In this document: positions 1 through 12,173 of the stretch, one piece after another | How positions within the stretch are numbered: position 1 is the stretch's first letter | How the letters are laid out: each line of letters starts with the position of its first letter | DNA from: Taxillus chinensis | Lineage: Eukaryota > Streptophyta > Magnoliopsida > Santalales > Loranthaceae | DNA length: 64,000 nucleotides | Direction of reading: 5' to 3' | Assembly (NCBI GenBank): GCA_023512835.1 | Contig: CM042088.1 | Coordinates: forward strand, 35,543,664-35,607,663 | The notes under the pieces: model-generated | What the model was told of the DNA's origin: nothing | Databases searched by the model: none | What the model saw: the letters and a program-made list of their open reading frames with translations, nothing else | Program-made: the position numbers and the translations under genes

Positions 1-1145
1 ACACACTAGCCAAATTCTATCTCCCAAAAATTAAATCCGCTTGTGCATACACAGGGTTAATCTTTTCTTACAAAAGCATAATCAGCTCTTCTTTTACAAA
101 TGTACAAGTATGAATATTTATACAAAATATTCCTAAGAGACAATCTTGGAACTTGTAGTTCCGGAATGCGTTCAGCACTAACTATCCCTCAGTAATCTCT
201 CTGCCTTGACTGTTGCGGTTTGTGGAGCTCAAGATCTTGGGTTTGAAGAGTATAAGTGCGTTTGTGAGTTCCCAAATACAATTAAGGTTGTGTCCACATA
301 TCCGGGTGATCCATGTGTAAGATTCTTTAGGTTCTCAACGAGTTTGTCTTACATCGGGACACCGCGAGCTGGTAACTTTAAATGCGGTTAAGTTGAAGCA
401 ATATCTTCTTGGTCCGGTGTAATTTTCCTTACTCCGTAGCTAATGAAGCTCGGAACCTTACTCCATGTCAGTGATTTCTTACTCCGTATCTATTTGGTAC
501 CGGAATCCTTAGTCCGTGCCAGCGCTTCCTTACTCCGCATGTAAGTTCCTTACCCCGTATGCAAATTCCTTGCTCCGTATGTAAGTTCCTTACTCCGTAT
601 GTAAGTTCCTTACTCCGGGCGAGTCTTAAAGGGTCGGATGACTTATTTCGTATCAGTGCTTCCTTACTCCGCATGTAAGTTCCTTACTCCGTATGTAACT
701 TCCTTACTCCGTATGAGTAAGTTGTCCGGATTCCTTACTCCGCATCTAATTTCCTTACTCCGTGTCTAATAAAGACTCGGGTCCTTATTCCGCATTTGTA
801 CTTCCTTACCCCGCATGTATGGAAGACTCGGATGCCTTACTCCGTGTCTTCTTTTACTTCGTGCGACCTTGTAAACCAAGACTCTTACTTAGCGTCAATT
901 TGACTTAGTCCGCACGAATGTTCCTTGTTCCGTATGTATTGGTGACTTGGTAATTTACCAAGTGTTTGACGACACTCACTCTTGTTCGGATCAGGATTAT
1001 GTATCTTGTCCTTAGCTTTGGTCTCACAAGTGTATCTCCGGATTAATAACATATCTTCTACAACGATCAAATAAACACAAGAGATCTCAGATCAAATTAC
1101 ATAAGGTTTTATCAGCATTATCCAAATTCTGGGTTTGATCCAACA
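1..1145 (-). repeat. 3' LTR of the copia element (cut by the window start)
   Basis: Bases 1-1145 match 11649-12813 almost base for base. In element orientation the LTR begins TGTTGGATCAAACCC at 1145, directly after the PPT. The other end, about 206 bases, is outside the window, so the upstream target duplication cannot be checked. The LTR contains many copies of a TTCCTTACTCCG motif, densest at 525-617. It has one fewer 20-bp unit there than the 5' LTR. Confidence 0.95.
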
Positions 1146-1158
1146 ATCTCCCCCAATT
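1146..1158 (-). promoter_or_regulatory. Polypurine tract of the copia element
   Basis: On the minus strand this reads AATTGGGGGAGAT and is followed immediately by the LTR start TGTTGG. The purine-rich run touching the 3' LTR is the usual primer for plus-strand DNA synthesis in LTR retrotransposons. Confidence 0.85.
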
Positions 1159-2046
1159 ATGGATATGCCCAAACCCTTTTGTAATCCGATCCGATAAGCT
1201 AGCAAAAAGATAACATACGGAATATACATCACAACCAATTTCATTTAACAAGAACTAAGTACAATTCAGCCTTAATACAAGATTTTCACTAAGGTACATA
1301 AGGCTTACTATACTTGAAGATCATAGTTCTTGCCTTCTCTCTAAGCTCCATTTGTCGCTTCCATCGTATAAGTAGTGTGTTAGCTCCACGATTTGTCCAC
1401 AGTCAAAAAGGACTTGATGAAGTAATAGACAAAGGCCCCGTAGCCTATCTCCATCCCATTGTTGTGGCACTTGCTTCTTGCCCCGGAATGTCGCCTTGAC
1501 TTCTCAGTTGGACCCAAGGGTGTGATGCCCAACTCTTCATATAAACCGGTTTTCTTCACGGCTTGATCACTGAGACACGGTGGTTCCCATTGATTCTTTC
1601 TTACAAAGTGCTCCACTATCCGATGAGAGTCAATGAGAATCATTTGCTTGGACCGAATCATGAAGACAGCCCATCATGAAGTGTGGCGTCATGATCCCAG
1701 TACGGAATGAGGATAGTTGAGAGAGTTTTCCATGGCTTGCTATTATCTCGTGATTCTGTCGATGAAGGACTGAATTAGATCCACACCGGGAAGATAGCCT
1801 TCATTCCAAAGACGACGTAACTTCAAACAAGTGCCCGTCCTTGTATAGAGATGGAAACAGCCTCATCTCCATTTTAGCACTTCTCGAGAAGTTGTCAATG
1901 TCTTCGTAGTAAAGAGTCCTTTCTCCAAACAAAGAGTCCGAATGTCGTCCGGGGAGAAAGGGTACATTTCGGAAAGACATCTTCTCTCTCAGAAGACGCC
2001 GTTAGGACTTCATTGCTTTGCGAACACTTCCATCCGCATCGAAGGG
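1159..2046. other. Non-coding stretch between accessory frame and PPT
   Basis: No open frame here resembles a known protein. Short frames on both strands overlap each other and lack any domain. I read it as the 3' untranslated part of the copia element. Confidence 0.6.
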
Positions 2047-4034
2047 TCAAACGCCGCATATGATGGGAGGAAGGTGTCGGGCTGCGGATGAGGAGGATGG
2101 AGGAGGAGCCGGAGCTATAGTAAAGGAGCTTGGTTGAGAGAAGCGACTTCGTTTGGGAATTCTAACTCCCTGAAGCACTGAAGTGGCAGGCCGCTTCTCA
2201 GTCCGAGTAGATGGTTGTGGTGCAGAAGGAGCAGACGGATCAGATGACACTTTCTCCCCCGGTTTGGCAGATCGCCGGGAAGCAACGGGAGGACGAGCCA
2301 TCATGTGCGCCAGGTCCGCGAAGGAGGTAGACAATGAATGGACGAACGAGGCGACGAAATCCATTTTCTGCTCCATTGAAGTGGAGGAGTCAGTGAGAGC
2401 GGAGAGGAGTTGGGCGCCGAGGGCATCAACCTTGGCAGCGATGGCGGAAATTTGGGCGCTTTGAGCTTGGGCGTGTCGGTCCAGCTAGGCGGAAAGCACA
2501 GCGTCGGAGTGGACCGTGCCAAAAGAGGCACGCCCAAGGACCAACTCCGGAGCTTTGGAGGACTCCCCCGCATGAACAGGAGCAGGAGTGCGTTGGGCAG
2601 AGGAGTCCCGCAGGAGTATCAGCAGCAGCAGAGGAGCATCCGGAGCATCGGAGGCATCCGGAGCATTGGAGGCATCCGGAGCAATGGAGCAGCTTTGACC
2701 AGATAAGTCAACCACGGGAATCACAGCGGCAGGAGAAGAGGGGCCAGCCTTAGTAGGAGAAGGACCCCTGGCGAAATGGGCTGGGCTGGAGGGAGTAGTG
2801 AACGCCACATCTGGAATGGAGGCCGGCGTAAGAAAGCCGTGATCCAAGTTCTAGATGATCATTGTCTCCGGGGATTGGGTATGGCGTGTGTAAAACACCT
2901 GGAGATCGTTGTCAGGAATGGAGGCAGAGTGGGAAAGGCTAAAGCGGAGCCATAGGTCCGTTAAGGTGTCGGCGGAGAGATGGTCAAGGTAATCTCGGGG
3001 TTAAGATAGGGGAGGCAAAGGGGCTTCCGGAGAAGAGGCTGGGACATCAGCAGTGGCGGCCGCAACAGCGGTATCAACCGCGGCAAAGAAGGAGGAGGAG
3101 GAGGGAGTGGGGACATCCGCGCAGAGGGGCCGAGGAAACAGCTTTAGGAGCACTCGCGCCGAGAGGGCCCCGCAACCTCGGATGGGTCGGCACGAACACC
3201 GTGGCCGGGAGGCCCGAGAACGAGAGGGTGCCGCAACGGACCGAATCCGGGAGGATCGGGTGCGAACCGACGTCGGGGGCTTGGGCGGCGGAGGGGTCAC
3301 CAACGAACCGCCTTGTTGTTCCGAGGCGGGGAGTATGCGGAGAGCGGCAGATGGTTGGCGGGCGGTCATGTTCCCATCCGGTATAAGATAACGAAAGTAA
3401 TAAGCCGGAGGAAATGGAACAAGATCATATCGGGCGAAATGGTCCGGATTAAGATGCCGGGAAGACAATGTCGAAGATGCGCCCGAAGGAATGGTTCTTG
3501 GGACCATTCTGCAAAGAACCGAAACAAGAATATCCCCCAATCCATCGGAAGACCTTCAAAAACGCCGTACATGGCCAGGAGAAGGTCGTACGGAACGGAG
3601 TCGAGGGCGGATATGCGAGCCGATAAGCGTCGACTCAAGATGGTCGCCATACATCGATAACGACCTTGGAAGGATTTCACCTTGTATTCCTTGCCTTTTT
3701 GTGTGCAACCCATAGAAACCGCCATTGGATCGGCATCTGGGCGCTGTGGTTCACCATGAGGTAGGTGGAGAGCAACGCGGAGAACGGCCGGAGTGATGAT
3801 GATGGATTCACCGCGGACATAAGAGGTTATGGAATCGGTGGTGCAACGAATCCGTTGGTAATACTCAAGGACGTCATCGATAAGAAGATCGACGGGATTG
3901 GAGATCAGGTTGAGTATATGCGAGGCTTCAAGGAGAGGGCGAAGCTGGAAAAACTAATCCGGAGGATTAGAAACAGCATTCCAATCAACCAGATGGCCAG
4001 GATTAACGCCGGAAAGAGAGATTCTGGGTGCCAT
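2047..4034 (-). pseudogene. Accessory 3' reading frame of the copia element (env-like / plant transposon protein type), broken
   Basis: A frame starting with an ATG at 4034 (MAPRISLSGVNPGHLVDW) runs on the minus strand to about 3366. It has one internal stop near codon 26, then a shift carries the coding signal into the frame of 3540-2047, with stops near 3001 and 2485. The first part contains GRYRCMATILSRRL and YDLLLAMYGVFEGLPMDWG. These resemble the 'putative plant transposon protein' domain often found 3' of pol in plant retroelements (family recall, not a search). The second part is rich in proline, serine and alanine. It then has a helical stretch (SAQISAIAAKVDALGAQLL, MEQKMDFVASFVHSL) that could form a coiled coil, and ends in a basic tail with RIPKRSR. 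The region is more GC-rich than its surroundings. Its function is unknown; calling it an envelope gene would be speculative, as I see no clear membrane segment. Confidence 0.65.
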
Positions 4035-4199
4035 TGCAAATGAAATTTGAAGGACAAGAGGAAAGGTGGGGTCTTGGGGATGGAAGGAGCAACGAGAGGT
4101 TTAGGGATTTGAAATGAGTAATACTCGTGCTTCGCAGGAATGATCAGTACATATAAGACCGAATCCGCAAATGTCACGGCCTAGGAATGTGCGAGTGAA

Positions 4200-5700
4200 A
4201 TAGGGACCCACTTGACAGGCTGATGTCATGAGTCTGGATATCGATGCGCCTCCGAATGAAACGATGTCGTGGAGACCGCATGACTAAGTAAGTGTAACAG
4301 CTGGTTGCCATCCAAAGAAGTGTGTGTGCATCCCGAGATTTGCATTTAATGAATCATCATGTTTTCTCCTCAAAAGCACGCGACATATAGGAAGACTTGG
4401 ATTGTCGCAATTAAACTGTGTCAGGAGTTCGGAGGAATGAACCGACACTCATCCGGAGTAAATAATAGTCGAGGAAGAGTATCCGGATGAAAAGTAGACC
4501 CTGTCCGTAGTAGACAGAGTTCCGTGAGAGAGTAAAGTAGATTCCTTTGCAGTCAATAAGTCGAAGAGAAGAGAAGTACCACAACACTTCAAATCCAAGA
4601 CTATGGACTAGATTTATCGATAAGGTTGCAAAGAGAATCTGAACCTGTTGCTTAAAAAAAAATGAATCGAAAATACAAAAGCTTAACAGCAAGGATTAGT
4701 ACGAATTAGGGAAAATAATCAGAAAAACGACATAACCCGAACTAATGAGAAACAGAACTTATGCATTCCAGGAGATGTAAGAGACATATACATACGTGAG
4801 AATGACCAATATTCTTGAATCGGGGCATATGTCGGATAACCATACACAAGTTCATATAGGTCAACATAGCGAAACCGTCTTGCTGAACAACGTAGCTAAG
4901 ATTAATTAAAGATCATATGATTTGGCCAATTTAGGATTCATGAGTGAAAAATGGGTAGCGAACACATGTCAAAAGTAAGTAGGTGATTAGTCGATTAAAA
5001 TGCATAGTTGAAGAAAGAAAATATATCCAAGCAGGCCACTTTTTTGATTCAAAACTGCATGTCCTGTCAAATCCGGAAGTAAAAGTTTAGAGGAGGGAGT
5101 ATCCGAGACATATTAGGGGTTCAATTTGCTCCCCGTAGATCATTTAATCCTCTCAATGAAAAGCTCCCCCTCAAATAGATAGCCAGGAAAGAGGTCATGA
5201 GACATATACGGGGGATATTCTTGAATAATATATAAAGCATTTTCTCCCCCGTAGATTGTGCAATCCTCTCGATTGACATTTCCGGTTTATAGAATTCAAA
5301 GACTGTCTATCTTATTAGAAAACTATACTTCGTGGTGACCAGATTGTGATTGAATATTCATCCACCAGGCATTCCGAGCTAACCCATTTCATTTCTTCAA
5401 CTATACATGTTAATAGAGTAATTTAAATGAACATGCTATTGTCATGTGGTGATTAGTGGAAATTAAGATCATGAAACCAGGAAAGAGGTAACTCATATAA
5501 ACTTTAATCATGTTAGCTTAAACGACTGTTACGGAAACGCAAGCATTCTCCCACAATGAAGTTGATATTAATATCGAAGCATGAAGCCGTTGATCAGTAA
5601 GTATGATCAGCATTAAAATCAGTATGTATCTTCCACTTACAATAAAAGCACAATGCGTGTTCCGATAGTAAGTAAACTGTTGGGCAAATTAAAGGTGAAA
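4200..5700. other. Spacer between pol and accessory frame of the copia element
   Basis: No convincing coding frame. The stretch holds the polypurine-like motifs listed separately and is otherwise AT-rich and featureless. The few frames present, such as 4411-4692 on the minus strand, have no family features. Confidence 0.6.
5127..5257 (-). repeat. Repeated polypurine-like motifs downstream of pol
   Basis: On the plus strand a motif CTCCCC(C)GTAGAT, followed 7-9 bases later by AATCCTCTC, occurs at 5129-5154 and again at 5244-5270. CTCCCCC also stands alone at 5164-5170. On the element's own strand these read as purine runs (GGGGGAG), like the true PPT at 1146-1158. Sireviruses are known for multiplied PPT-like motifs upstream of the 3' LTR; here they lie just after the pol stop. 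Confidence 0.55.
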
Positions 5701-6311
5701 CTATGTAGAAAAGTCGAGCATACCTAAACGGAAGATTAGTTCGGAGAATCTTGCATCAGGTAGGGGCTTTGTAAAAATGTCGGCGATTGATCATCGGTAG
5801 CAACGTGTTCCAGGTGAGATGTGACTTTTAAGAACATGATCACGTATTTGAAGTGATCCTGGACTTCAATATGCTTCGTCTTAGGATGCATGACAGGATT
5901 GTTGCTGATAGCAATAAGCGCTAGTGTTGTCGCGATGAGAGTGGAATAGATGACATGTTGAAACCGTAGTCGATAAGTTGACTTTGCATCCAGAGTAGCA
6001 TGCGCAAAGAACTCCCACAGCTATATATTCCGCCAGCGATAGAGGTTGATACGGAATTGCTTCTTCTTGAACCATGAAATTAATCTATTTTCAAGAAACC
6101 GACATTTACCACTTGTGCTCTTCCGTCGATGCGACATCCAGTGAAGTCGGCATCGAGTATCCTGGATAAGGTGAAGTTGGACTCCTTTGGGTACCAGGAG
6201 TCCCAAATTCATCGTTCCCTTGAGATACCTTAATATTCGTTTAACATGAAGCATATGTGACTCCTTGGGATTGCCGGTATCGTGCACGGATGCAAGTTGC
6301 AAACATAATGT
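5701..6311 (-). pseudogene. Copia RNase H domain and end of pol
   Basis: RNase H removes the RNA strand of the RNA/DNA hybrid during reverse transcription. Across several frames the minus strand shows the expected copia order: ESHMLHVKRILRYLKGTMNLGL, KSTSG, FLENRLISWFKKKQ, LAEYIA, DNTSA, NNPVMHPKTKHIEV and finally ADIFTKPLPDARFSELIFRLG before a TAG at 5703-5701. At least three frameshifts separate these blocks. The TAG is a natural pol end, since the ADIFTK motif normally closes copia polyproteins. The domain is recognisable but inactive. Confidence 0.88.
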
Positions 6312-7260
6312 TCACGGGCGACGTCTTGTAAGATACAACAAGGATCCGATCATCCCTCTATAGTCAGTCACATTTCTTGATATGCCGTCAACATCCAGAT
6401 CTAACTTGGCACCGACAGGCATGGGAGTTTTGACGGGAGATGAACCTTTCATACCAAACTTCTTATTAAGATTGCAAGTGTACTTAGCTTGATTAATGAA
6501 GATTCTTTCCTTTAATTGTTTAACTTCTATTCCAAGGAAGTAGGACAGTTCTCCCATCATGCTCATCTCAAACTTGCCTGTTATCAACTTAGCAAACTCT
6601 TCACAAAGCTTCGGATTCGTTGATCCGAAAATGATATCATCCACGTATATTTGTACGATCGAGTGTGTCCTTTCTCTTTTCGTAGAAATAGGGTGGTGTC
6701 TATCTTCCCCTTTTGGAAGTTGTGAGCAAGTAGGAATTCCGACAAAGTGTGTCATACTAGGCTCTTGGAGCTTGCTTCAAACCATATAAAGCTTTCCGAA
6801 GCTTGTAGACAAGATGTCCTGCCTTAGGTTCAATGAAGCCGGGAGGTTGTTCAATGTACACCTCCTCTTGAAGATCTCCATCCAGGAATGCGCTCTTGAC
6901 GTCCATTTGATGAACTATGAAGTTTTCATATGAAGCATACGCCGAAACATTTGGATTGCCTCAGGTCTTGCCGCCAGAGCAAAGGTCTCATCATAATCTA
7001 TTCCTTCTTCTTGACGATACCCTTTGGCTACCAGTCTGGCTTTGTTCCGGATTACTATTCCATCCGTATCAAGCTTGTTCTGGAACACCCATTTAACGCC
7101 AATGACTTGCTGAGACTTAGGCCTTGGTACTAAGGTCCACACATTATTTCTCTTAAATTGATTTAGCTCTTCTTGCATGGCTTCTATCCAATTCGAATCC
7201 TGAAGAGCTTCATCTACCACCTTTGGTTCTATTTGAGATAGAAAACACAAGTAAAGACTC
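6312..7260 (-). pseudogene. Copia reverse transcriptase domain
   Basis: The N-terminal half lies in the 6915-8039 frame: [58 protein letters not shown]. The second half, 6312-6755, carries the catalytic YVDD at 6647-6636 and FEMSMMGELSYFLGIEVKQ. Between them the frame is lost around 6760-6915. The fingers and palm are typical of the copia family, and YVDD supplies two of the three catalytic aspartates. Broken by frameshifts, so not functional as it stands. Confidence 0.92.
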
Positions 7261-7419
7261 ATGTTGGAGGTGGCTGCTCTTGTTCTTACACCAACAGTAG
7301 GATCACCAATCACTTGATCTGAGGGATGGTTTCGAGTCCATCTGTAATTCTGTGCATGTGATGGATGATCATGAACAATTTGAAGCTCTTCCAGATTAGG
7401 TGGTTCAATTGTATCCGCT

Positions 7420-8819
7420 GGTTGAGCTTCGTCTGGACTAGATGTTTCCGTATTGAGAGGTACAGTTGAACTAGATGGTTCTTCAACACTGTTTCTTTCA
7501 GTGTTAACTAGTCCGGACGGACTTGAAGGTGCTCCGAAATTTTGGGTATCCGTAGGAGAATATCCGGAGCTAAATGGTAGTCCGGAGTCCGAGTCATCCG
7601 TAGCATCATCCATATAATTTCTTTGTGCTTCGCTGATGCCACGTGGTTGGTCAAGATGTGTAACAGGAACATTCATAAACTTCGAATAATCGACGTTGTT
7701 GTCCATGACCTGCACATTAGAACTAAAAGAACAGACTTTTGACCAATCAAGGTTAGTTTCATCAAAGGTCACATGGATAGATTCTTCAACTTTAAAAAGC
7801 TTTCTATTGAAGACCCGATAAGCTTTGCTATAAAGTGAGTACCCGACAAAGATCCCATCATCAGATTTTGGTTCAAATTTATTTCGGGGTTCTTTACCGT
7901 TGTTCAATATATAGCAAATACACCCAAAGGCTCTGAAATGTGAAATTGAAGGCTTTCGTCCTCTCCACATCTCATAGGGTGTTTTCATGGTAGATTTATT
8001 TATTAGAGTTCTGTTCTGAACATAGCAGGCAGTGGACACAGCTTCAGCCCATAGGCGAGAGGAAGCGTTGCCCTCGCTAACATAGATCTGCCGACCTCGA
8101 CTAAAGTGTGATTCTTGCGCTCAGCCACACCATTTTGTTGAGGAGTTCGGCGCGCAGAGAAGTCATGCCGTATGCCCTGTTCGAGCAATATGATCTCATT
8201 TCGAAAAATCAAATTCCGTACCATGATCACTCCTGATGCACTTTATGCTTAGTCCTTGTGATTTGCTTATCCAATTGAAAAGATCTACAAGATGCTCAAA
8301 AGTTTGATCCTTTGATTTCAGGAACATCACCCATGTGTATCTGGTGAAATCATCGATAACCACTAGGGTATATCTGCCTTGACTAGTGACGGAACAGATA
8401 TAGGACCACATAGGTCCATATGAAGAAGTTGTAGAGGAGCAGTTATTGAATTAACCGATTTTGCTCTTAAAGCTATGTTTGGTCTGTTTGCCCAATTGGC
8501 ATTCTCGAAGAGAGAGTCTCTGGAGAACTTGAGTTTAGGTAGACCAGGTGACAAGATCAAGTGACACTAATTTAGACAAAGTCTTAAAGTTTAAATGTGC
8601 GCATCGCTTGTGCCATAGCCAACTGTCTTCATTTGATGCTTTAGTGAGGAAGCATACAGGGTCGGAAGAATTATTTCTTAAGACCACCTGAGTAAATGTC
8701 CCCATCTCTTGATCCGGATAACTTAACATCTCCTGGATAAGTTTTCTCTTCTTCGTACTGGTGTTGGACAAAAAGGAAACAGTGAATCCTTTGTCACATA
8801 AATTACTGACACTTAGCAA
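7420..8819 (-). pseudogene. Copia integrase domain
   Basis: Integrase joins element DNA to the chromosome. The zinc-binding N-terminus (WLWHKRCAHLNFKTL) lies near 8620-8580. The catalytic core follows in separate frames: MDLCGPI with the first aspartate (8363-8560), VVIDDFTRYTW and IRSDHGTEF with the second (8196-8411), and [12 protein letters not shown] with the glutamate (8003-8230). The C-terminal part ([35 protein letters not shown]) is in 6915-8039. At least three frameshifts break what should be one frame. All DDE landmarks remain visible. Confidence 0.92.
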
Positions 8820-9356
8820 ATTATGCTTTAAACCTTTGACTAGTGCAACTCTAGTGATTGATACACGCCGTTAGTTAAGGTGCCATACCCGACAGTCTTA
8901 CCTTTCTTTGTTGTCGCCATATGAAACGGATGGACCTTGTTTATCATTGACTTCTACAAGCAGAGTCTGATCACCCGTCATATGTCCGGAGCATCCACTA
9001 TCAAGGATCCACTTGCTTTTATTGATCTTTAACTTCAAGTGATCCGGCAATGCATTCCAGAGATGCTTTTGAAAGACAACAGTTTACACTTTTGGTGCCC
9101 AAACTTGTTTCGGGCGGTTAGAGAGAGCAGCAGTATTGTTAACATTTACGGATTTGATTTTGCTAGGACTTTTAGCTCTCCAAGTTGACTTTAGCTTGTT
9201 AGTTTCAGCTACCTCTTTTATTTGGGTTTTCTTGGGAGAGATACTCCTTCGAGGTTTAGATTTTGTTTTGCTCGAAGAACCCTTTTTGTTTAACTGATCT
9301 TTATTGATATGAAACCGATTACAAAGCCGGTTATCGAGATAAACTCCAACATTCAT
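8820..9356 (-). pseudogene. Copia protease region
   Basis: The aspartic protease matures the Gag-Pol polyprotein. On the minus strand WILDSGCSGHMTGDQTLL is readable, with the DSG active-site triad encoded at 9002-8994. Upstream lies a lysine- and serine-rich linker (9084-9356) between gag and protease. The part from about 8820 to 8990 is out of frame with the adjacent integrase start. Confidence 0.88.
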
Positions 9357-10112
9357 AGTGATAATGACCTATTTCCTACGGATGGAACAGACACTATAAT
9401 GTGAAGTACAAACGGGGATACGAGTCTCTTAGATTTTACAGACTTTCTACTCTGTTCCTTGTGGCCTAATCCATTGCGTTTGGGTGACGCGCTCTTGGCC
9501 CTAGATGCATCAGCCTTAGCCTTGTCTTTCTTTTTGGGTGCTACAGTTTTGGCTTTAATCTGAGCAGCCTTCCCTTCATCTTTAGTTACGGGTGCTACCG
9601 CTTCGGGAAGTGCAGAACGACCTCGACTCCATAATCATAAACTATGGTGCCACTGAAATGAAACCATCCAACGGTTTAGATGTACTAACAGGATATAAGT
9701 TGGTTACTTTAGGAGTGAAATCCGGAGGACACTCAAGTAGCTTGAGCTATGGATGTTGATGACTCAGGAACCTAGGCCAGGTTTGACTCGAATGTCATCG
9801 GGATCAATCCTAAAGGTAGAGGCTATTTCCCCGGATTTTAGCCACTTACGGTTTATTTCCTTTCCTGTTCCAGTTCATTTTGAGTCTTTTTACTATAACT
9901 TTTAGGCCTGAGAGATTGGTATTTAACAAATGATTTTCAGCTCTTAGATCATGATACCAAGCTTCTTTTCCTATAAAGTCAGTGATGTCCTTTTCGAGTC
10001 TATTAATAGTAAATTCAAGACGTTTATTCGACTTTCCATATCGTTGTACATTTGAGTAATTATTAGTCTCTCATTCTTTTCATGATCACATGCAGTATTA
10101 AGAGATTCTAAT
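9357..10112 (-). pseudogene. Decayed gag-protease linker
   Basis: Lies between the gag zinc knuckle and the protease, where copia elements have a poorly conserved linker. No frame of useful length is conserved. A minus-strand frame 9971-10222 contains LESLNTACDHEKNERLIITQMYNDMESRINVL, a probable coiled coil that may be the true linker. Decay prevents a firmer call. Confidence 0.5.
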
Positions 10113-11380
10113 TTACTCAGGAGCTCGAGAGATAGAAGGTACCTCAAGACTTGCCATGAGGCGGACGTTCGGCTTAGTGGTTGGCTCATTATCCGAGGAT
10201 TCCTCCTCTTCTTCCGAGCCACTCATGTATTTTGTCACGAGCGCCTTCCTCTTGTTCTTGCTGTTGTCTAAGGTGGAGCGCCGAGGAGTTACCCTGTCAC
10301 TTTTCTCGGCCACTTTTGATTTGGACCTGCATTCCTTGGCCCAGTGACCGGTTTTCCCACAGTTGAAGCATTCCTGGGAACTGGACTCCGGTCGCTCCTT
10401 CCTTTGAAAAGATTATGATGAGCGTCTCCTGAACCCTTTTCTACTTTTCCGTAGGAATCGCTCAAAGGATTTGACGAGAAGTGCTATCTCCTCCTCCTCC
10501 TCGTCGAATCGAATTCTCGGGCACGTCCGTATCATCATTCCTCAGTATGTTTAGACATTCTGTAGCTTTGAGAGTTACCCCCTTTTCTTTCCGAGCTATT
10601 TTCTCATCCCGGTTAGAGTACTTAAACCTAACTTCGTGAGTCCGTAGCTCTCCATATAGTTCTTCAAGGGGAACATACTGCCAGTTCTTGTCTGATTGCA
10701 TCTGGAGTTGTTTGGAGTAGTAGCGATTCGGCAAGGAGTGAAAGAACTTGTCATTGATCTGGGATTGAGAATAGTGCTCATTGACAGTCTTCAGCTCAAG
10801 AATGAGCTTGCCGAATCTCCGATAGATGCTTTCGAGTGATTCGCCCGGTTTATGATTAAAACTCTCAAAGTTCTGTCGAGAGTACAGATCACGTTCGCAT
10901 CTGGGACCGACTCCCCTCATAGAGGATTGTCGGTTTGTCCCAAACGACTTTTTTTGTCGTACAGCCCTGGACGTCCGTGAAAGCCTCGGAATCCAAAGAC
11001 GATGTAACATAAGCCGAGCCTTTTCACTAGCGCATTGCCAGGCTCTTTCATCGTTGGTAAGTTCAGGATCTGTCTTTGGCCTCCTAACTCCATGTTCTCC
11101 GATAGTCATCGGAATTGGAATAACCTGATGAAGACATGGCCATATAAGATGATCATGGCATACCATAAACATCTTCATGCGAGCTTTCCACGGGAGAAAA
11201 GCTCAGGTGTGAATTTGGGGGCTTTCGTCGAGTAAAGCCAGAACTCCGTGGTTGAGAAGCGCGGCGGCAGCAGAGTCGAGGTGGGTCGACATTTTCACCG
11301 CCGCTTCGATTCGGGATGGGCTCCTGTGCACCTCCGGAGTTAAGGCGAGTGTTGAATAACATCTTGCTTTCTTCGGCCAT
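10113..11380 (-). pseudogene. Copia gag with CCHC zinc knuckle
   Basis: Gag builds the virus-like particle and binds the RNA. An N-terminal frame (11153-11380) runs into 10462-11178 after a frameshift. The latter contains FNHKPGESLESIYRRFGKL, KTVNEHYSQSQINDKF and YVPLEELYGELRTHE, all typical of plant copia Gag. A CX2CX4HX4C knuckle (CFNCGKTGHWAKEC) is encoded at 10370-10329, in frame with the 10113-10313 segment but out of frame with the main gag block. The acidic run EEEEESS follows. The reading frame is broken at least twice. Confidence 0.88.
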
Positions 11381-11427
11381 TTCTGAGATTGAAAGAGTAG
11401 GATCTCTACTTAGAACAAATAGAACTT

Positions 11428-11440
11428 GCTCCCGATACCA
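11428..11440 (-). promoter_or_regulatory. Primer binding site (initiator tRNA-Met type)
   Basis: On the minus strand this reads TGGTATCGGGAGC, close to the plant copia PBS TGGTATCAGAGC, which pairs with the 3' end of initiator tRNA-Met. It starts two bases after the 5' LTR ends (...CCATCA), the usual spacing. Confidence 0.88.
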
Positions 11441-11762
11441 CTTGATGGTCCCTTGGAGCCTAGAGGGGGTGAATAGGCTCTTATCGAAACTCTTTTCTTT
11501 CTCTTAAGACACAAACACTTATCTAGTTAAGTGATAGAATCACTGGGAAGATAACCAGGATAGTGGAAGTATTTTGTTTTTATTATCACAAGATAAATAC
11601 AACAAAATAGAAGCAAAACTCTCTTACACTCTGTTTACAAATGAACTCACACACTAGCCAAATTCTATCTCCCAAAAATTAAATCCGCTTGTGCATACAC
11701 AGGGTTAATCTTTTCTTACAAAAGCACAATCAGCTCTTCTTTTACAAATGTACAAGTATGAA

Positions 11763-11770
11763 TATTTATA
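11763..11770 (-). promoter_or_regulatory. Putative TATA box in the 5' LTR
   Basis: The minus strand reads TATAAATA here, in the U3-like half of the LTR about 320 bases upstream of the PBS. The same box is kept in the other LTR at 115-122. The start site is inferred, not seen. Confidence 0.55.
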
Positions 11771-12173
11771 CAAAACATTCCTAAGAGACAACCTTGGAAC
11801 TTGTAGTTCCGGAATGCATTCAGCACTAACTATCCCTCGGTAATCTCTCTGCCTTGACTGCTGCGGTTTGTCGAGCTCAAGATCTTGGGTTTGAAGAGTA
11901 TAAGTGCGTTTGTGAGTTCCCAAATACAATTAAGGTTGTGTCCACATATCCGGGTGATCCACGTGTAAGATTCTTTAGGTTCTCAACGAGTTTGTCTTAC
12001 ATCGAGACACCGCGAGCTGGTAACTTTAAATGCGGTTGAGTTGAAGCAATATCTTCTTGGTCCGGTGTAATTTTCCTTACTCCGTAGCTAATAAAGCTCG
12101 GAACCTTACTCCGTGTCAGTGATTTCTTACTCCGTATCTATTTGGTACCGGAATCCTTAGTCCGTGCCAGCGC

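Noticed and set aside
525..617. Regular 20-bp repeats resembling a CRISPR-like array
   Set aside because: Units are contiguous without unique spacers and sit inside a retrotransposon LTR in a plant genome.
2183..3660. Several plus-strand frames over the copia accessory region
   Set aside because: They are antisense shadows of the GC-rich minus-strand frame; none shows a domain.
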